The position numbers and the translations under genes were made by a program. A stretch of DNA of 44,624 nt from an uncultured Bacteroidota bacterium (GTDB lineage: Bacteria > Bacteroidota > Bacteroidia > B-17B0 > Aurantibacillaceae), in NCBI GenBank assembly GCA_937873155.1, contig CALMVZ010000001.1:1-44624 (forward strand). The letters run 5' to 3'. The notes under the pieces were generated by a model that saw only the letters and a list, made by a program, of their open reading frames with translations, was not told the origin of the DNA and ran no database searches. Of this stretch, positions 41,573-44,624 are shown one piece after another. Position 1 is the stretch's first letter; every line of letters starts with the position of its first letter.

Positions 41573-42682
41573 ATGAGTAACGAATTCAGCGAAAAAACAG
41601 CCGAAGTAGGCAACCAGGTAAAATGCGTGGGTTGCGGAGGAAATTTAAAATTTGCACCGGGTACCGAGCATTTGAATTGCGAATATTGCGGTGCGAAGAA
41701 TGAAATTAAACCTGCAGCAGCGACTGTTATCGAAGAAAATGATTTCGAAAGTTTTTTGAACCAGGCGGCGAGCAGCTCTGATAAAAAAGAAGTGAACACG
41801 GTAAAATGTGACAACTGCGGCGCTTCAACTTCATTAAAACCAAATGTCACTTCAGATTCTTGTCCGTATTGCGATACAGCTTTAGTTATAAAAAATGCGA
41901 CCACTTGCAGTCTCATCAGTCCTAAATACGTTCTCCCTTTTAAAATAGAACGCAAGACGGCGAATGAATCTTTTATTAAATGGGTGGGAGGTTTATGGTT
42001 TGCTCCCGGAGATCTGAAAAAATATGCAGAGAACTCGGCAGAGAAATTAAAAGGCGTTTACATGCCGTTCTGGACCTACGATACGGATACAACCACGCGT
42101 TATACCGGTATGCGCGGCGATCATTATTATGTGACAGAATCTTATACCGACTCACAGGGAAAATCACAGACCCGCAGTGTGCAAAAAACACGCTGGAGCG
42201 GAGCGAGCGGAACGGTTCATAATAATTTTGATGATGTATTAGTTTGCGCTTCTCATTCTTTACCAGAGAAATTAGTACACGCCCTTGAGCCATGGGACCT
42301 TCCTTCATTGGCGGGGTACGACGACCGTTACCTGAGTGGATTTGTGACTGAGAGTTACCAGGTAGATCTGAAAGCAGGCTTTGATACGGCAAAAACAATT
42401 ATGGCGCCGCAGATCCGCAGTACTATTTGTGCTGATATCGGCGGCGATGTACAGCAAGTGACTACACAAAGCAGTGATTACAATAACATCACCTTCAAAC
42501 ACATCTTATTGCCATTATGGATCTCTGCTTACCGTTACAACGATAAAGTATACCGCTTTATGATCAACGCCCGCACCGGCGAAGTACAAGGCGAACGTCC
42601 TTGGAGTACAGCGAAGATCTTATTAGCTGTATTAGGGGCAATAGCAATTGGAGTAGGGGTTTGGTATTTTGCGACGAGGTAA
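41573..42682 (+). CDS. Double zinc-ribbon membrane protein
   Basis: A 369-residue protein. Two zinc ribbons: Cys18/Cys21/Cys36/Cys39 (CVGC...CEYC) and Cys79/Cys82/Cys97/Cys100 (CDNC...CPYC). A conserved domain follows (about 115-335: SPKYVLPFKIERKTANESFIKWVGGLWFAPGDL, GVYMPFWTYDTDTTTRYTG, LPLWISAYRYNDKVYRFMINARTGEVQGERPWS), then one C-terminal membrane helix (ILLAVLGAIAIGVGVWYFA). Similar proteins are annotated as PriA-like helicase zinc-finger proteins, but no helicase domain exists here. It probably sits on the cytosolic face of the inner membrane. Seven bases after the TraB/GumN gene; function unknown. Confidence 0.85.
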   Translation: MSNEFSEKTAEVGNQVKCVGCGGNLKFAPGTEHLNCEYCGAKNEIKPAAATVIEENDFESFLNQAASSSDKKEVNTVKCDNCGASTSLKPNVTSDSCPYCDTALVIKNATTCSLISPKYVLPFKIERKTANESFIKWVGGLWFAPGDLKKYAENSAEKLKGVYMPFWTYDTDTTTRYTGMRGDHYYVTESYTDSQGKSQTRSVQKTRWSGASGTVHNNFDDVLVCASHSLPEKLVHALEPWDLPSLAGYDDRYLSGFVTESYQVDLKAGFDTAKTIMAPQIRSTICADIGGDVQQVTTQSSDYNNITFKHILLPLWISAYRYNDKVYRFMINARTGEVQGERPWSTAKILLAVLGAIAIGVGVWYFATR

Positions 42683-42710
42683 CTTTTTTAGGAATTAACT
42701 ATTAATTAAT

Positions 42711-44051
42711 ATGAAAAATATATTGCTATTCGGTTTGATCTTAACGATTAAAGTAACTCACGCGCAACTTTGTTTTAATTCTGCGGTAAATTATACAACA
42801 GGAACAAATCCTCAATCAATAATTTCGGTCGATGTTAATAATGATGGAAAGTTGGATTTGATAACCCCTAATTATCCAACAAATTATGTTTCAGTTTTAT
42901 TAGGTAATGGCTTTGGAAGTTTTAGTGCGCCAAATAATTATACTGTCATCGGCGGAAATCCTCAATATGTTGCAGCAAAAGATTTTAACGGTGATGGAAA
43001 TTTGGATTTGGCAGTTTCAAATACAGCATCTACAAATATTTCTGTACTAATTGGAAATGGAACTGGCTCTTTTGGTCCTGCGGCCAGTTATTTTGGAGGA
43101 AGTTTCCCGCAAATGGTTATAAGCTCGGATTTTAATAACGATGCGAAAATGGATCTGGCACTTGCTCATGGTTTATCAAATGGAGCCGTGGCAATTTTAT
43201 TAGGGAATGGATTGGGTGGTTTTGGGCCTCCTACTGATTTCACAGTTGGTGCTTTTCCTATTGGATTAGTTAGCTCTGACTTCAATAATGATGGTAAACC
43301 TGATATTGCTGTAGGGAACCTATCGTCAAATAATACATCCGTATTGTTAGGTAACGGTTTGGGAAGTTTTAGCACTGCAACAAACTTTCCTGTTGGCACA
43401 CAACCTTATTCGATAACTTCGGGAGATTTCAATAATGACGGCAAAGTAGATTTAGCAACTGCAAATCGCGGGTCGAATGATGTTTCGGTATTAATTGGCA
43501 ATGGTTCGGGAAGTTTCAGTTCCTCAGTAAATTTTTCGGTAGGAAGTATGCCGCAAGTTATTGTAAGTTCAGATTTAAATCTGGATGGTAATATTGATAT
43601 AGTAACAGATGCGAATTCGAATAACATTTCTGTTTTATTAGGTAATGGTTTAGCGGGTTTTAGTAGTGCTTTTACTTTTATAACAGGTAGCGGTCCAGCT
43701 GGAGTCATTTTTGGAGATTTTGATGGGAATTCTAAACCTGACCTTGCTGTAAACAATTATTTTGATAGTAATATTTCTGTTTTATTAAATTGTATAATAC
43801 TTGACTTAAGTGATATATCGGTGAAAAATGAAGTTCGTACTTTTCCGAATCCTTTCAGTAGAAAATTAAATATTGTTTCACAAGATCAAATTCAAGAAAT
43901 AAAGATTATAAATGCTTTTGGCAGTCTTGTTTATAGTTCTGAATCCAGCAACAGCAAAAAAAGTGTGGAAATCGATTTGCTGGATCAGCCTGATGGAATT
44001 TACTTTCTAATAATTGGTTCTGAAATTAAAAAAGTAGTTAAAATGGAATAA
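42711..44051 (+). CDS. T9SS-exported FG-GAP/VCBS-repeat beta-propeller protein
   Basis: A 446-residue protein with a signal peptide (MKNILLFGLILTIKVTHAQ) and seven FG-GAP/VCBS repeats of about 49 residues, each with a calcium loop (DVNNDGKLDL, DFNGDGNLDL, DFNNDAKMDL, DFNNDGKPDI, DFNNDGKVDL, DLNLDGNIDI, DFDGNSKPDL) and a SVLLGNGxGSF strand. Seven repeats fit a seven-bladed propeller. The last 75 residues are a type A T9SS sorting domain (VRTFPNPFSRKLNIVS...PDGIYFLIIGSEIKKVVKM). It is an adhesin- or binding-type surface protein. The start follows the zinc-ribbon gene by 28 bases. Confidence 0.93.
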   Translation: MKNILLFGLILTIKVTHAQLCFNSAVNYTTGTNPQSIISVDVNNDGKLDLITPNYPTNYVSVLLGNGFGSFSAPNNYTVIGGNPQYVAAKDFNGDGNLDLAVSNTASTNISVLIGNGTGSFGPAASYFGGSFPQMVISSDFNNDAKMDLALAHGLSNGAVAILLGNGLGGFGPPTDFTVGAFPIGLVSSDFNNDGKPDIAVGNLSSNNTSVLLGNGLGSFSTATNFPVGTQPYSITSGDFNNDGKVDLATANRGSNDVSVLIGNGSGSFSSSVNFSVGSMPQVIVSSDLNLDGNIDIVTDANSNNISVLLGNGLAGFSSAFTFITGSGPAGVIFGDFDGNSKPDLAVNNYFDSNISVLLNCIILDLSDISVKNEVRTFPNPFSRKLNIVSQDQIQEIKIINAFGSLVYSSESSNSKKSVEIDLLDQPDGIYFLIIGSEIKKVVKME

Positions 44052-44232
44052 AACGTTATTAGTGTGGTCCACCGGGGCGGATGTAATCTGTTCAGAAAAA
44101 GTAAACCTTTCAGACGTTAACTCCTCCAATAATTCCCCTGCTATTTTTTTACGTTGTTTAACAACTAAAACATTCTAGCATTATGTTTTTAGCAAAAGAA
44201 TATAATTTTTAACAAAAAGAAGATCTTCTTTT
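44052..44232. other. Intergenic region without recognisable features
   Basis: Between the T9SS gene and the right minisatellite. No terminator hairpin or promoter could be supported. Confidence 0.4.
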
Positions 44233-44546
44233 GTCCGGAGATGTTATGCTTTGCTCTTGGGAATGTATGCTTTTGTCCGGGGATGTTATGCTTTGCTTTT
44301 GGGAATGTATGCTTTTGTCCTGGGATGTTATGCTTTGCTTTTGGGAATGTATGCTTTTGTCCGGGGATGTTATGCTTTGCTTTTGGGAATGTATGCTTTT
44401 GTCCGGGGATGTTATGCTTTGCTTTTGGGAATGTATGCTTTTGTTCAGGGATGTTATGCTTTGCTCTTGGGAATGTATGCTTTTGTCCTGGGATGTTATG
44501 CTTTGCTTTTGGGAATGTATGCTTTTGTTCAGGGATGTTATGCTTT
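44233..44546. repeat. Minisatellite, 42-bp period (two ~21-bp subunits)
   Basis: Units start at 44233, 44275, 44317, 44359, 44401, 44443, 44485 and 44527, every 42 bases exactly; the eighth is cut at 44546, one base before the terminal inverted repeat. Each unit has two related halves, GGGGATGTTATGCTTTGCTTTT and GGGAATGTATGCTTTTGTCC. Variants are GTCCGG/GTCCTG/GTTCAG and CTCTTGG/CTTTTGG. Three overlapping plus frames stay open because 42 is a multiple of three; none is a credible gene. Confidence 0.95.
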
Positions 44547-44547
44547 A

Positions 44548-44624
44548 GAGAGTGTCCAATAAAGTGTGTAAACGAGTTCGACTAAAGATCACCGTAAAGG
44601 TATATTTTTTAAACAAATTTTTAT
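44548..44624 (+). repeat. Right copy of 77-bp terminal inverted repeat
   Basis: The exact reverse complement of 1-77. It starts GAGAGTGTCCAATAAAGTGT directly after the truncated minisatellite unit, so a sharp junction exists at 44547/44548. It is probably the end of a multicopy element running out of the window. Confidence 0.9.

Noticed and set aside
41573-42682. PriA/helicase annotation for the double zinc-ribbon protein
   Set aside because: Only the Cys4 ribbons resemble helicase zinc fingers; no Walker A or B motif or helicase domain is present.
44233-44546. Right tandem array as coding sequence (about 105-residue Cys/Leu/Phe-rich repeat proteins)
   Set aside because: Three overlapping frames are open only because 42 is a multiple of three, and the composition is not that of a plausible protein.
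1-44624. Circular or terminally redundant phage or plasmid
   Set aside because: The terminal match is inverted, not direct, and the content (rpsA, pyrE, glycan operon) is chromosomal with no phage or replication genes.

Overview
The window looks like chromosomal DNA of a member of the Bacteroidota (Flavobacteriia/Sphingobacteriia-like). The evidence is three secreted proteins with a C-terminal type IX secretion (T9SS, type A) sorting domain, a TonB-dependent receptor with an N-terminal carboxypeptidase-regulatory-like domain paired with a DUF4249 lipoprotein, a LytS/LytTR two-component pair, weak Shine-Dalgarno sequences, and several promoter candidates of the Bacteroidota type (TTG, about 18-21 nt, TAnnTTTG). 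Housekeeping genes (rpsA, apaG, pyrE, a queD-like gene) argue against a plasmid or phage. No rRNA, tRNA, CRISPR array, transposase or integrase gene was found.

Layout. (1) 1-669: the first 77 bases are the exact reverse complement of the last 77, followed by a 63-bp-period minisatellite. (2) 670-1599: a helical protein with a Cna-B-like C-terminal domain. (3) 1711-4437: two consecutive minus-strand units that have the architecture of integron gene cassettes, each a gene followed by an attC-like imperfect palindrome. One carries a TIR-domain protein; the other a TPR protein whose SpoIIE phosphatase domain is cut off. (4) 4612-10301: a small ORF holding a palindromic repeat, rpsA, apaG, a DUF4160/DUF2442 pair, a QueD-like enzyme, a small XRE regulator with a divergent 71-aa gene, and a TPR protein. 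(5) 10369-13573: an SPFH protein and a secreted M43 metalloprotease. (6) 13844-20150: a tightly coupled six-gene surface-polysaccharide operon (two GT4 glycosyltransferases, two tandem FemAB-like paralogues, a polysaccharide-deacetylase-like protein, an O-antigen-ligase-like protein). (7) 20470-31410: a T9SS protein, an MMPL/RND transporter, a double UspA protein, Nudix, pyrE-SRPBCC-thiamine-binding operon, CPA2 antiporter, and a LytS/LytTR pair. (8) 31424-33934: a YdeI-like protein, a DUF559 nuclease-like gene among copies of a palindromic repeat, and a serine beta-lactamase-like hydrolase. (9) 34048-42682: a five-gene plus-strand run (beta-barrel, TonB receptor, DUF4249 lipoprotein, 1145-aa TraB/GumN protein, zinc-ribbon membrane protein). 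(10) 42711-44624: a seven-repeat FG-GAP/VCBS T9SS protein, a 42-bp minisatellite and the closing 77-bp inverted repeat.

The strongest unusual signal is the cassette pair at 1711-4437. Each cassette starts with GTTAG plus further bases that are repeated, inverted, at the start of its own attC-like site, which is the rule for integron cassettes, although no integrase is present. A TIR NADase-type protein in such a cassette suggests a mobile defence gene, and the partner gene shows that capture truncated a host signalling protein. Secondary signals are the DUF559 gene between copies of a GACTCACCCCC hairpin repeat, an 18-bp palindrome that sits inside coding sequence, and the minisatellites directly abutting the shared terminal repeat.
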